A stretch of DNA of 64,000 bases from Runella sp. CRIBMP (GCF_009905605.1 NZ_JAAAKZ010000010.1:62001-126000); one strand, 5' to 3'; numbered from the stretch's first letter, positions 18,284-27,608 are shown. The notes: generated by a model not told the origin, from the sequence alone. Program-made: numbers and translations.

Positions 18284-20022
18284 CGCACCAACAAAACTGA
18301 GCCTGTATAGTGGCTGGTTTCACCGTTTGTGAAGGCAACGGCGATTTTATAAACGTAAACTCCCCCTTCCGCAATTTCACCTAAATAACGTCCATCCCAC
18401 CCCTGCTTGGGGTCGGCAAAGGTAAAATTTTCATTCCGAAAAACGATTTCACCCCAACGGTTATAAATCGCCATTTCTTTTATTTGTTTAACGCAAGAGT
18501 TACCATACACGTAAAAGACATCGTTTTGTTGGTCATTGTTAGGTGAAAAAATATCGGGAATGTAAATATTACAGGGTAAGACAAATACATTAACTTTTTC
18601 GGATTGCTGACACGCCTGGCTTGCGTTCTTGATCGCCACCGTATATTGAGTTGATTTCAAAGGATGTACCCAAGTGGAAGGGCAACTAGCACACGCAAGC
18701 CCCAACGGCGGACTCCACTGCACACTGAATGCGCCTACCGGCTCTACCTGTACCTCGAGCCGTGTGCTGTCGCCTTGGGTAATAGACGAATTTCCTATGA
18801 TTTGAACCTGCATTTCTTCAACAATCAAACGGGTAGTTACCATGCTGTCGCAGCCTGAAGGCCGCGCCACCGCCGTCAGATACGTACCTGGTTTTGTGTA
18901 TACCGAATCCCCAACTCTTAGGCTTTGCCCAAGGCAAATGGCCACGGTTTGGGTATGATTAGCCGCAGGAATCACCGTCAGATTCAGCCGCACGGTGCTA
19001 TCGCATACGTTGGTCCGTAGAATTTTTTTTACGTGAATACCCGTCGTTTTAAAGCTTTCACCATCTACTTTGACTTCTTCCCCCTCACAAATCGTTCGCG
19101 AGATGGAGGTATCGGCTTTGTAGTATTTTATCTTGTAATCCAGTTGCAATTGGCAGCTTTCGTCCAGTTTATCCAACGGGGAAATTTTGACCGTATACAC
19201 TTCTCCCAAATTGGCTTTTACGCGCGCATTCGCCGTCTTTTCGCCGTTACTCCAGAGATAGCTCCCAAATCCATCGGGCGCGTTCAATGTCATGTATCCC
19301 TGTGCATCAGGGCAAAGCGTGTTTACTTTTACCTCTGATTTTACACATTGGGCATCAAAATACGCATACCCAAAATGCTCCCTACCCGTGCAGCCGTGGG
19401 CGGTTACTTCAATCTTAATGATTCGCCCTATATAATTGCGCAAATCAATGGCTCCCGTGGTCCAGTTTTTATATTCAATGTCGCCTTGGGTTTTGAATCC
19501 TTCGCTTGTACCTGCGTTTTGCAACTGAACCCCAAAAGAATTACAAGAAAGAGGCTCACCGTTACTATCAGTGATATTAATGTCAAATCCTGATTTTTGG
19601 GCGTCAACGTGTCGATTATCATTTTGCAGCACAAGTGCAAACTGATATTGAAAAAGCGTATTTTCGGGGGTGACGAGAAAAGACGTTTTGATACGGTCAA
19701 ACGAGCCGCCACCCATAGAATAGTTGGTGCCAATACGAATAGAATGCATACTTCCCGGAGCCACCATCGGAATTTTTTCGTTGGTAATCTTAGGGTCAAA
19801 TCCGTCGCTGATGCTTGTAATATAGTGTCTTGCGTTTATCGAACCCGTCGTTTCGTTTTGATAGGCGAGTTTTGCGTTTGAAATCCGTACAACGCCGTTG
19901 GTCAATTCCCACCCCAAGGTAGTCCCTGACTCAAAACCGATGTTGCCGCAGTCTACTTGCTGCCCCAGCATCCGGGCTTTGATAAAAACCAAAAGACTAA
20001 TCAATATCAATGCCCTTTTCAT
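18280..20022 (-). CDS. Secreted protein with T9SS type B (CHU_C) sorting domain
   Basis: 580 residues. Signal peptide MKRALILISLLVFIKARMLGQ; then a region of about 230 residues starting VDCGNIGFESGTTLGWELTNG, similar to ligand-binding jelly-roll modules; Cys-rich repeats with CLGQSLRVGDSVYTKPGTY and CEGEEVKVDGESFKTTGIH follow; and the last ~90 residues (IYIPDIFSPNNDQQNDVFYVYG ... NRWGEIVF ... GWDGRYLG ... GVYVYKI) are the gliding-motility-associated C-terminal domain, which directs export through the type IX system. Exported surface or adhesive protein; its ligand is unknown. Confidence 0.9.
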   Translation of the reverse strand: MKRALILISLLVFIKARMLGQQVDCGNIGFESGTTLGWELTNGVVRISNAKLAYQNETTGSINARHYITSISDGFDPKITNEKIPMVAPGSMHSIRIGTNYSMGGGSFDRIKTSFLVTPENTLFQYQFALVLQNDNRHVDAQKSGFDINITDSNGEPLSCNSFGVQLQNAGTSEGFKTQGDIEYKNWTTGAIDLRNYIGRIIKIEVTAHGCTGREHFGYAYFDAQCVKSEVKVNTLCPDAQGYMTLNAPDGFGSYLWSNGEKTANARVKANLGEVYTVKISPLDKLDESCQLQLDYKIKYYKADTSISRTICEGEEVKVDGESFKTTGIHVKKILRTNVCDSTVRLNLTVIPAANHTQTVAICLGQSLRVGDSVYTKPGTYLTAVARPSGCDSMVTTRLIVEEMQVQIIGNSSITQGDSTRLEVQVEPVGAFSVQWSPPLGLACASCPSTWVHPLKSTQYTVAIKNASQACQQSEKVNVFVLPCNIYIPDIFSPNNDQQNDVFYVYGNSCVKQIKEMAIYNRWGEIVFRNENFTFADPKQGWDGRYLGEIAEGGVYVYKIAVAFTNGETSHYTGSVLLVR

Positions 20023-20133
20023 TAGATGCTATAGAGTTTATCAGAGTAGAATAAATTACGCACGATGAAATCGGGATGTTGCATTTATTTTAAGGAACGC
20101 GGCGGGTGAGAGTTTTCACTGCCTAAAGTTAGC

Positions 20134-20865
20134 TCAAAATCTTGTTTCTAAATAGTATGGCAGCATTTTTTGCCACGAAGGCCAATCGTGCGGAATATCC
20201 TGCCCCCACACATCCAATTCATGATTGACGCCTTTTGAATGAAGAATGTCGGACAAATAACGCGAAGAATCTGGGTCCTCATAACTCCCCGAGCCCGTTA
20301 CGATATGAATATGCCCTTCAGAGCGGTATTTAGACAGATACGCCTCGTCTTTGAGATTGCGTAAATAATGTACTGGTGAATTAAAATACACATTGTCGTC
20401 GTAATGCCCTTTGGTATAGGCGGTCAGGTCATAACAACCACTCATCGCAATCACCCCATTGAGGAGGTCGGGCCGACGAAAATAAAGATTGGCCGAATGA
20501 AGGGCTCCAAAAGATGCCCCCGCCGCAATAATGGGAGTATCAGGCCCAACTTTACTTTTGATGTACGGAATTACTTCATTGTAAATGTATTCGTTGAATT
20601 GTTGGTGACGAATGCCTTTATCACGGCCATTCATGTGCGGGTTCATCCAGCTTTCGGTATTGATGCTATTGACCGAAAACACCTTCACTTTTCCTTCATT
20701 GATAGACTTACCAATGCTATCGATGAGCCGACATCGCTCGTATTCAAGGTAATCTGATGCCGCCGTAGGAATCATCAAAAGCGCAAACCCATAATGCCCG
20801 TAAGTGGCAATTTCCATGTGTTTATTAAGTGCTGGACTGTGCCAACCGTCTAATTCGCGATGCAT
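20134..20865 (-). CDS. Alpha/beta-hydrolase, esterase D-like (paralogue of 8659-9369)
   Basis: 243 residues from ATG 20865 (MHRELDGWHSPALNKHMEI). The nucleophile elbow is GASFGALHS and the late histidine is in DIPHDWPSW. It aligns along its whole length with the hydrolase at 8659-9369, with shared GHYDDNVYFNSPV / GHHDDTVYFNNPV blocks. No signal peptide. It stands apart from the ligase cluster, so the two probably act on related substrates in different contexts. Substrate unknown. Confidence 0.87.
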   Translation of the reverse strand: MHRELDGWHSPALNKHMEIATYGHYGFALLMIPTAASDYLEYERCRLIDSIGKSINEGKVKVFSVNSINTESWMNPHMNGRDKGIRHQQFNEYIYNEVIPYIKSKVGPDTPIIAAGASFGALHSANLYFRRPDLLNGVIAMSGCYDLTAYTKGHYDDNVYFNSPVHYLRNLKDEAYLSKYRSEGHIHIVTGSGSYEDPDSSRYLSDILHSKGVNHELDVWGQDIPHDWPSWQKMLPYYLETRF

Positions 20866-20937
20866 ATTGTTTTTTTGATTAATTGAAGAACTAATTACGA
20901 GAAAGGGTTGATCGAAAAGCGTAATGTATAAATGAAC

Positions 20938-20969
20938 TTTGCCAAAGTTCGTAAAACCCTTTATTTTTG
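20938..20969 (+). promoter_or_regulatory. Promoter of the sodium:solute symporter gene
   Basis: TTTG (20938-20941), a 20-base spacer, and TATTTTTG (20962-20969): an ideal Bacteroidota housekeeping promoter. Because a possible TTG start at 20967 lies inside the -7 box, the promoter fixes the downstream ATG at 20994 as the real start. Confidence 0.8.
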
Positions 20970-20993
20970 GCAACCTCCAAACCCATTCTTTAC

Positions 20994-22373
20994 ATGCTCA
21001 TTTTTGCTATTTGTCTTTATCTATCCCTCAATATAGCAGTAGGCGTATGGGCTTCTCGCCGCATTCATACCACCGAAGACTTTGTACTGGCAGGCCGTAA
21101 GCTCCCCTTGGTGATGGCAACAATGGTCACATTTGCCACGTGGTTTGGTTCCGAAACCATGATGGGCGCCCCTTCAGAATTTTTGGAAGGAGGTTTTCTG
21201 GCCGTTATGGAAGAGCCGTTTGGGGCAGCGTTGTGTTTAGTGTTGGTCGGTGTTTTCTTTGCCCGAACATTTTATCGCTGGAACATCATCACCTTTTGTG
21301 ATTTCTTTCTGGTGCGTTTTGGGCGCACTTCCGAGTTTGTATCGGCCGTCATGATTATCCCTTCGTATTTTGGCTGGATTGCCGCCCAGTTTGTGGCAAT
21401 GGGCATCGTAGGTCAGGTTATTTTTGGTTTGCCTTTGAGCACTGGTATTTGGGTGGGAGCACTCTTGGTCATGGTTTATACCTTTATGGGTGGAATGTGG
21501 TCGGTATCAATCACGGATTTTTTACACAACATCATTCTCATTATAGGGCTTATTATTTTGGCTGTTATTCTATTTACCAAAACGGGTGGAATCTCGCCCG
21601 TAACGAGCCAACAACCAGCCGATTTTTTTCGGTTTACGCCCAAAGAAGTAACATTTCAAAGCTACGCCGAATACTTGGCGGCTTGGATTACCATCGGCCT
21701 TGGCTCCATTCCACAGCAGGATATTTTTCAACGTGTAATGGCCTCTAAAGATGCCGATACGGCTGTAAAATCTTCGATATTGGCAGGATGTATGTACCTG
21801 ACGGTAGCCTTGTTACCGCTATTTATTGCGTTGGCGGCCAAAACGCTGTATCCTGAACTTATGCAGGAAAACACCGCATTGATTATTCCCAATATGGTGT
21901 TAAAACATACTCCCCTTTGGATACAGATTTTGTTTTTTGGAGCGTTGATTTCAGCCTTGTTGAGCACAAGCAGCGGGGCCATTCTAGCCCCCGCGGCGGT
22001 ATTGGGAGAAAATATCGTCAAACCCTACTTTCCCAAACTTAACGACCGACAGCTCCTGACCACGATGCGAATCGGCGTAATTTTGGTGACACTTGCGTGC
22101 ATTTGGATGGCCCAATCAAGGCAGGATATTTTCGAATTGGTGAGTGAATCCTCCGCTTTCAGCTTGGTTTCGCTCTTTGTACCGCTGACGTTTGGATTGC
22201 ACTGGAAACGAGCCAGCGCTGTTGGAAGTTTGGCTTCAATGATTCTGGGATTGAGCGTTTGGATTGTGTGTGAATTTGTGTGGCACACTACTTTTCCTGC
22301 CCTGCTCTACGGAATATCGGCCAGTTTGGTCGGGATGGTTGGGGGTTCGTACGCTTATCCGAAAAAAGACTGA
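20994..22373 (+). CDS. Sodium:solute symporter family protein
   Basis: 459 residues from ATG 20994, with about thirteen membrane segments. Takes up a small organic solute with sodium. Family features: RRIHTTEDFVLAGRKLPLVMATMVTFATWFGSETMMGAPSEF near the N-terminus, WSVSITDFLHNIILIIGL in the middle, and GLGSIPQQDIFQRVMASKDA, the conserved SSS block. The substrate cannot be assigned; the branch is close to uncharacterised Bacteroidota SSS proteins. The last 19 bases overlap the convergent NUDIX gene. Confidence 0.93.
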   Translation: MLIFAICLYLSLNIAVGVWASRRIHTTEDFVLAGRKLPLVMATMVTFATWFGSETMMGAPSEFLEGGFLAVMEEPFGAALCLVLVGVFFARTFYRWNIITFCDFFLVRFGRTSEFVSAVMIIPSYFGWIAAQFVAMGIVGQVIFGLPLSTGIWVGALLVMVYTFMGGMWSVSITDFLHNIILIIGLIILAVILFTKTGGISPVTSQQPADFFRFTPKEVTFQSYAEYLAAWITIGLGSIPQQDIFQRVMASKDADTAVKSSILAGCMYLTVALLPLFIALAAKTLYPELMQENTALIIPNMVLKHTPLWIQILFFGALISALLSTSSGAILAPAAVLGENIVKPYFPKLNDRQLLTTMRIGVILVTLACIWMAQSRQDIFELVSESSAFSLVSLFVPLTFGLHWKRASAVGSLASMILGLSVWIVCEFVWHTTFPALLYGISASLVGMVGGSYAYPKKD

Positions 22374-22780
22374 TCTATTTTTCCAACGTATCCGCCCGTC
22401 ATGGAAGCGATGTAAGAACCAACGTTAGGATAAAGATTAAGCTGAGCCAAAGCAGCAACGGGTTGCCACACTACTTCAAGGGCTGTTGTTTGGGCAGGAT
22501 TAAGGATGGGAATTCCTCCTACTATTTGGGCCCTAAAAATACAATGAAGCACATCTTCTTTAACGGGTGATAGCAACACTTCTCCCGCCATGAGCATTTC
22601 TTCGATTTCGGTTTCAATACCAAGTTCTTCACTCAGCTCTCTTTCAACGGCTTGCGTCAGCGTTTCGCCTGGGTCGGGATTTCCGCCAGGTAACGCAAAA
22701 ACATCGTGTCCACTGTAATTGTAGCGCAATAATAAAACGTGGTTGTTCTCAATAATCAAAGCAGAAGGACGTACTTTCAT
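22355..22780 (-). CDS. NUDIX hydrolase
   Basis: 141 residues from ATG 22780 (MKVRPSALIIENNHVLLLRY); a GTG four codons upstream is the alternative. The Nudix box is complete at about residues 33-55 (GNPDPGETLTQAVERELSEELGI), so an active pyrophosphohydrolase for a nucleoside-diphosphate-linked compound is expected. Substrate unknown; housecleaning of damaged nucleotides is common for this size class. It overlaps the end of the symporter gene tail to tail. Confidence 0.92.
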   Translation of the reverse strand: MKVRPSALIIENNHVLLLRYNYSGHDVFALPGGNPDPGETLTQAVERELSEELGIETEIEEMLMAGEVLLSPVKEDVLHCIFRAQIVGGIPILNPAQTTALEVVWQPVAALAQLNLYPNVGSYIASMTGGYVGKIDQSFFG

Positions 22781-22920
22781 ATAGTTTGGCACCCAAAAAG
22801 AAAAAAGGAACGTAAGAAAAACAGCTTTTTGACGGTAAATTTAATTTTTACCTCACTGCTCAATTTTAGTGTTTTTCCGAATATCTATCAAATTTCGCGC
22901 CTATTTTTCCATTCAATGGA

Positions 22921-23679
22921 TTAATAATCTCCGCCAGCACCACCGCCGCCGAAATCACCGCCGCCAAATCCGCCAAAGCTGCTACCGCCGCCACTGCTAC
23001 CACCACCCCAATTTCCGGAGGAGCTTCCCCAGCCAGAGTAAGTTGTGTATGGAATCCAGCCGCCGCCACGGTTACCCATTCCACCACCGCCGCGATTGGA
23101 ACGAGAGAAGATAATGATGATAATGACAAAAACGATAATCAAGAAGATAATCACCCCCAACGGAAATCCATCTTCGCCGTCAGAGGGGTCGGCTTTGAAC
23201 TCACCAGTAGCGTATTTAATAATTTCATCAGTACCACGGTCTAGGCCGCGATAGTACATTTCAGCCTTAAATTCAGGCGTAATTACTTCCCGAATGATTC
23301 GTTTGGCAATCACGTCTGGAATAGCCCCCTCTATGCCCCGGCCCGTAGCAATAAAAATCTTGCGGTCTTGCGTAGCCCATAGCAGCACTATTCCATTGTC
23401 TTTGTCCTTTTGTCCTACCCCCCAGCGGCGGCCCAATTCAAAAGCATAATCGCCAGCGGGATAATCGCCCGTCGTTTTCACTACCACCACCGTAATTTGG
23501 GTAGAAGTTGAGTCATTGTAAGTCCGAAGTTTTTGTTCAAGGGTATTAAGCTCGGTCCCGTTGAGCATACCCACATAATCATTGACCAATCGCTTCGGCG
23601 ACATGGGTTCAGGAATATCCTGTGCCCAAAGACCGACGGTTAAAAACGAAAAATATAGAATAAAAAGGAGTTGACGCAT
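22921..23679 (-). CDS. TPM domain membrane protein, YgcG family
   Basis: 252 residues from ATG 23679 (MRQLLFILYFSFLTVGLWAQ, signal peptide). An extracytoplasmic TPM domain follows at about 30-165 (PMSPKRLVNDYVGMLNG ... STQITVVVVKTT ... DKDNGIVLLWATQDRKIFIATGRGIEGAIPD), then a transmembrane helix (GVIIFLIIVFVIIIIIF) and a Gly/Ser/Trp-rich tail ending GGDFGGGGAGGDY. TPM proteins often travel with LemA and are linked to envelope stress or photosystem repair in other phyla. Third gene of the lemA-TPM-TPM set. Confidence 0.92.
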   Translation of the reverse strand: MRQLLFILYFSFLTVGLWAQDIPEPMSPKRLVNDYVGMLNGTELNTLEQKLRTYNDSTSTQITVVVVKTTGDYPAGDYAFELGRRWGVGQKDKDNGIVLLWATQDRKIFIATGRGIEGAIPDVIAKRIIREVITPEFKAEMYYRGLDRGTDEIIKYATGEFKADPSDGEDGFPLGVIIFLIIVFVIIIIIFSRSNRGGGGMGNRGGGWIPYTTYSGWGSSSGNWGGGSSGGGSSFGGFGGGDFGGGGAGGDY

Positions 23680-23751
23680 TGGGGTAATTAACGTTATGGA
23701 GCTAAGGGTTAGGGATTTAATCATTTCTTAATTCAAAACATACCTTGAAGT

Positions 23752-24186
23752 TTATCCAAAAGAAATATCATCTGAAAGCTCATTGGTGTCGTTATCCTGG
23801 CGAGGAAAGTACTTTTTAAGTTGTTGCCCCGCTTGTTCTATTCCAGCACTGAGCCCTTCCGAAAAAGCCTCTTTTACAAAATGGGCACGCATTTGGTCGC
23901 GGATAGCATCCCAAAATCCTGCAGGAACCCGTTTGTCAATTTCTTTATCTCCCAGTACGGCAAATTTGCGGTCGCCAAAAGCTAGATAGAACAAAACGCC
24001 GTTTTTCAACGCCGTTTTATGCATTCCCAATTGCGCAAACACCTGCTTAGCCCGTTCCATCACGTCGGTTTCGGGACAAGATTGCTCAATATGAACACGT
24101 ACTTCTCCCGAAGTTGCCATTTCAGCATTACGGATAGCCGCGACAATTCGCTCTTGGTCAGTTTTGGAAAAAGGGAGGTTTTGCAT
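23752..24186 (-). CDS. TPM domain protein
   Basis: 144 residues, one TPM domain (MATSGEVRVHIEQSCPETDVMERAKQVFAQLGMHKTALKNGVLFYLAFGDRKFAVLGDKEI), with no signal peptide or membrane helix, so probably cytoplasmic. ATG at 24186. Middle gene between lemA and the membrane TPM protein, 72 bases from the latter. Confidence 0.9.
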   Translation of the reverse strand: MQNLPFSKTDQERIVAAIRNAEMATSGEVRVHIEQSCPETDVMERAKQVFAQLGMHKTALKNGVLFYLAFGDRKFAVLGDKEIDKRVPAGFWDAIRDQMRAHFVKEAFSEGLSAGIEQAGQQLKKYFPRQDNDTNELSDDISFG

Positions 24187-24205
24187 GATTAAGTATTGAG
24201 TAAAT

Positions 24206-24250
24206 AGTAATGAGTATTAAGTAGAAAAAATATACTTAATACTCATTACT
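24206..24250 (-). promoter_or_regulatory. 18-base inverted repeat inside the lemA operon
   Basis: AGTAATGAGTATTAAGTA and TACTTAATACTCATTACT, perfect complements with a nine-base loop, fill the gap between lemA and the first TPM gene. There is no T tract, so RNA processing or differential stability is more likely than termination. Confidence 0.6.
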
Positions 24251-24259
24251 CCCTACCAG

Positions 24260-24841
24260 TTAGAATTTTACCGTTGGGGCTGTCTGCGAGGACTGAGATG
24301 CCTCAAAATAGCCTTTTTGCTGGAATCCAAACATGCCTGCAAACAACGCAGCGGGGAAAGTACGCACCGATTGGTTGTATTCTTTCACTACATCATTAAA
24401 ATCATTACGGGCTATGCTGATGCGATTTTCGGTGCCTTCCAACTGCGCCTGCAAATCCAGAAAGTTTTGATTTGCTTTCAGATTGGGATAGTTTTCGGAA
24501 ACGGCCAAAAGGCGCGACAGCGTTCCACTCAATTGGTCTTGAGCGGCCTGAAATTTCTGAATATTTTCGGGCGTAAGCTGATCAGCCGTCAAGTTAATGG
24601 AAGTAGCCTTTGAGCGGGCTTCCATAACGGCAGAAAGGGTACTTTTTTCAAAATCTGCGGCTCCTTTTACGGTATTGACCAAGTTAGGAATCAAATCAGC
24701 ACGACGTTGATATTGCGTCTGAACTTTGGCCCAGGCACTGTTGACGGTTTCATCCTTACCCACGAGGCCATTGTAGGTACTACAACCGTATGCACCAAAA
24801 AGAAGAATAACAACGACGACAATTATTGTGGTTTTTGACAT
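24260..24841 (-). CDS. lemA: LemA family protein
   Basis: 193 residues. An N-terminal hydrophobic helix (TTIIVVVVILLFGAYGCSTYNGLV) is followed by a long helical domain: VGKDETVNSAWAKVQTQYQRRADLIPNLVNTVKGAADFEKSTLSAVMEARSKA is the LemA signature, as is NYPNLKANQNFLDLQAQLEGTENRISIARNDFNDVVKEYNQSVRTFP. The cysteine in YGC may be a lipobox. First gene of the operon with two TPM genes. Molecular function of LemA is not established. Confidence 0.95.
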   Translation of the reverse strand: MSKTTIIVVVVILLFGAYGCSTYNGLVGKDETVNSAWAKVQTQYQRRADLIPNLVNTVKGAADFEKSTLSAVMEARSKATSINLTADQLTPENIQKFQAAQDQLSGTLSRLLAVSENYPNLKANQNFLDLQAQLEGTENRISIARNDFNDVVKEYNQSVRTFPAALFAGMFGFQQKGYFEASQSSQTAPTVKF

Positions 24842-24881
24842 GGTAATGTTTACATTTTAGTTAACGGATGCAAAGTTTGTC

Positions 24882-24889
24882 CAAATCTA
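24882..24889 (-). promoter_or_regulatory. Candidate -7 box of the lemA operon
   Basis: The minus strand reads TAGATTTG, an exact TAnnTTTG match, 41 bases upstream of the lemA ATG. A -33 TTTG is not evident at the usual spacing. Confidence 0.45.
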
Positions 24890-25082
24890 AGCGTTTTGTT
24901 GAAACATTTACATAAGCGGTTATTTTTCGTTTCAACTATGCCTTTTTTTGTTTCTGTACTGGACGAATTTTTGTTTCCATATTCAACAGAAGCAAGCGGC
25001 CCGCCGCTGCGGCCCCGCCCCTACGTTTTATATTTTACAGTTTCTCGGTTTTACATTTTTCGGTTGAACTGATGTCCCGCCG

Positions 25083-26612
25083 CTACTTGGTTTCATAAAT
25101 CATTTCCAGAATCCCTTCGAGGTATTCGCGGGAATTGCTCAGGCGCGGCACTTTGTTTTGACCACCCAATTTGCCACGTTTTCCCATCCATTGATAGAAC
25201 GTCCCCGAAGGTACGCTGTGAACCAAAGGTGTCAATAACGCCAAATCCATATAGCGTTTGGCATCATAATCCGAATTTGATTCGCGAAGGCGGGAATCTA
25301 GCAATGCACAAAAGCCCTCCCAGTCGGAAGGCATCCGACTGAATTCGATAATCCACTCGTGGCGCCCTTTCGTGCCGTCGTTCATATAAACAGGACCAGC
25401 GGTATAATCATTGATAACGGCCCCTGTTTGCTCACAAGCATACGTGATGGCCGAATCCGCATTTTCGATGATGAGTTCTTCTCCAAAGGCATTGATAAAA
25501 TGCTTGGTACGACCGCTTATTTTGATTCTGAACGGGCTTTTGGAGGTAAATTTAATGGTGTCGCCAATCTGGTACCGCCACAGCCCGCTGTTGGTAGAGA
25601 TAATCAGAGCATAATTTTTATCCAATTCTACTTCTTCGAGGGTAAAAGCACGCGGATGGGGTTTATCCCATTCTTCTACGGGTACAAATTCATAAAAAAT
25701 CCCGTAATCAAGCATCAGCAGCATTTCTCCAGGGTGAGCCAAGTCATCCTGAAGCGCAAAAAAACCTTCCGACGCGTTGTAGGTTTCCATATACGTCACC
25801 TTGTCGCTCGGGAAATATTTCTTCATAAACAACTCGCGATACGGCTGAAAGGCCACTGCTCCGTGGATAAAAACCTCAAAATTGGGCCACACCTCTAACA
25901 TGTTTTTTGCGCCCCGCTCTTCCATAATACGGTCCAGCAGCACAATGGTCCAAGTAGGAACGCCCAATATACTGGTTACGTTTTCTTGCGCACAGAGGTC
26001 GGCCATTTTTACCAGTTTTTCCTCCCATTTATCCATCAAGGCCACTTCAATAGGCGGTGTACGCAGGTACTCGGCCCAAGTGGGCAAATTGCGCATAATC
26101 ACCGCCGACACATCCCCCACCATACCGGCTTCTTCGTGGAACGGATTTGCGTGTAAGCTCCCCCCGATAGAAAGTCCCTTTCCCTCAAATACGAGGGAAT
26201 TGGGGCGATTTTGGGCATAGAGTGTCATCACATCTTTGCCTCCTCGGTAGTGGCAGTCTTCCAACGACTCTGGCGTAATTGGCAAATATTTACTCCGTGA
26301 ATTGGTCGTGCCCGATGATTTGGAAAACCACTCTACATCCGACGGCCAAAGCACGTTCTGCTCGCCACGCAATACACGCTCGATAGACGGATAAAAATCC
26401 TCATACGTCGAAATCGGAACACGTTCCTGGTACTGTTTGATGTTTTGAATACTATCATAACGGTATTTAATTCCCCAGTCGGTATAACGCGCGGCTTCAA
26501 TCAGTTCATGAAAAACCTGATGTTGGACTTCAATAGGATGTGCTTTGAAATGCTCGATGCGTTCGGCACGGCGTTTCATAAAAAAAAGGAGTATATCGTT
26601 CAGAAGTGGCAC
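25083..26612 (-). CDS. GH3 family acyl-adenylate-forming enzyme
   Basis: 509 residues, close to the usual length of bacterial GH3 proteins, which adenylate a carboxylic acid and may join it to an amine. The frame opens with GTG at 26612 (MPLLNDILLFFMKRR), the common start of homologues; ATG 26579 is the alternative. Motifs: the phosphate loop SKSSGTTNSRSKYLP near residues 98-112, YNASEGFFA in the centre, and YQIGDTIKF...KISGRTKHFINAFGEEL, the hinge and C-terminal lysine region. Plants use GH3 for hormone conjugates; the bacterial substrate is unknown. Confidence 0.92.
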   Translation of the reverse strand: MPLLNDILLFFMKRRAERIEHFKAHPIEVQHQVFHELIEAARYTDWGIKYRYDSIQNIKQYQERVPISTYEDFYPSIERVLRGEQNVLWPSDVEWFSKSSGTTNSRSKYLPITPESLEDCHYRGGKDVMTLYAQNRPNSLVFEGKGLSIGGSLHANPFHEEAGMVGDVSAVIMRNLPTWAEYLRTPPIEVALMDKWEEKLVKMADLCAQENVTSILGVPTWTIVLLDRIMEERGAKNMLEVWPNFEVFIHGAVAFQPYRELFMKKYFPSDKVTYMETYNASEGFFALQDDLAHPGEMLLMLDYGIFYEFVPVEEWDKPHPRAFTLEEVELDKNYALIISTNSGLWRYQIGDTIKFTSKSPFRIKISGRTKHFINAFGEELIIENADSAITYACEQTGAVINDYTAGPVYMNDGTKGRHEWIIEFSRMPSDWEGFCALLDSRLRESNSDYDAKRYMDLALLTPLVHSVPSGTFYQWMGKRGKLGGQNKVPRLSNSREYLEGILEMIYETK

Positions 26613-26690
26613 GTAACAATCTGATTTGTTGTGTCAAACATAAAGAAAAGAACTGAATGAATCACTTCATCCCCAAATATATCCCGTTTG

Positions 26691-27578
26691 TCAGTTTGGA
26701 ATCCGGTCAGGATAATCCGTAATGATTCCATCCACTCCCATGGCTTTTATCCGCTTCATTTCTTCGGCTGTATTCACGGTCCAGGGAATTACTTTCATGC
26801 CAAGCGCATGAAGTTGTTGTACTTTTTCCTTGCTTAATAATTGAAAATAAGGACTGTATACATCGGGCGTAAAGCCCAAATCCTCCAAATTTTTTTCAAT
26901 TCCCCTCAAATTGCTCACCAAAGCGGCCAAAGTCACTTTTTGATAAACGCCCGCGTCAATTTGTTTCTTCCAATGCTTCAATACATTGAAATCAAAACTT
27001 TGCAAAATCACTCGGTCAGCAGGCAACAATTTACTGATTTCGTGGTACACTAAATCCGAAAAAACGGCTGGTTGAGGCTGCGATTTATCATATTCTTTTT
27101 CTTCACTTTTGATTTCAATATTATACCAAAACGGCGGCAGGTTATTTTTGATTCGGTAGGTTTCAACGGCCTCGATCATCTCGCGCAGGAGTGGCTTGTA
27201 CACTTTCAGCTTTGTTTGTTTCGGAAAATTCGGGTTGCCGTTGCTTCCCACGTCGTACCGTTTTATTTCATCATAACTCAGCTCGTACAGATTTATTTTC
27301 TCCCCTCTTGGGACGGGCTTTCCGTAGGGGTCAATAGAAAAATCGGGGTGAAAGTACGGATCATGCGAGACTACTACTTGGCGGTCTTTGGAGACAACAA
27401 CGTCTAACTCAAGCGTATTCACCTTTAAATCAAGGGCTTTCAAAAACGCAGGGATGGTATTTTCGGGCATCAGTCCCCGGCTACCACGGTGGCCTTGCCA
27501 ATTAAAATCAGCTGTTTGGGCAAAAGAAGTTTGCATACATAACACAAAATAAAGGATTCCCAAAAAATGATTTTTCAT
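26691..27578 (-). CDS. Glycerophosphodiester phosphodiesterase
   Basis: 295 residues with a signal peptide (MKNHFLGILYFVLCMQTSFAQ), so periplasmic or exported. Hydrolyses glycerophosphodiesters to sn-glycerol 3-phosphate and an alcohol. The catalytic GHRGSRGLMPENT is near residues 29-41, the metal ligands LELDV and SHD follow, and the barrel closes with MKVIPWTVNTAEEMKRIKAMGVDGIITDYPD, a canonical GDPD end. Single gene. Confidence 0.95.
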   Translation of the reverse strand: MKNHFLGILYFVLCMQTSFAQTADFNWQGHRGSRGLMPENTIPAFLKALDLKVNTLELDVVVSKDRQVVVSHDPYFHPDFSIDPYGKPVPRGEKINLYELSYDEIKRYDVGSNGNPNFPKQTKLKVYKPLLREMIEAVETYRIKNNLPPFWYNIEIKSEEKEYDKSQPQPAVFSDLVYHEISKLLPADRVILQSFDFNVLKHWKKQIDAGVYQKVTLAALVSNLRGIEKNLEDLGFTPDVYSPYFQLLSKEKVQQLHALGMKVIPWTVNTAEEMKRIKAMGVDGIITDYPDRIPN

Positions 27579-27600
27579 CTGATTTTTTTCATGTGCTCTG

Positions 27601-27608
27601 CAAAGCTA
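27601..27608 (-). promoter_or_regulatory. Candidate -7 box for the glycerophosphodiesterase gene
   Basis: The minus strand reads TAGCTTTG, an exact TAnnTTTG match 23 bases upstream of the ATG. The -33 region is weak. Confidence 0.4.
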
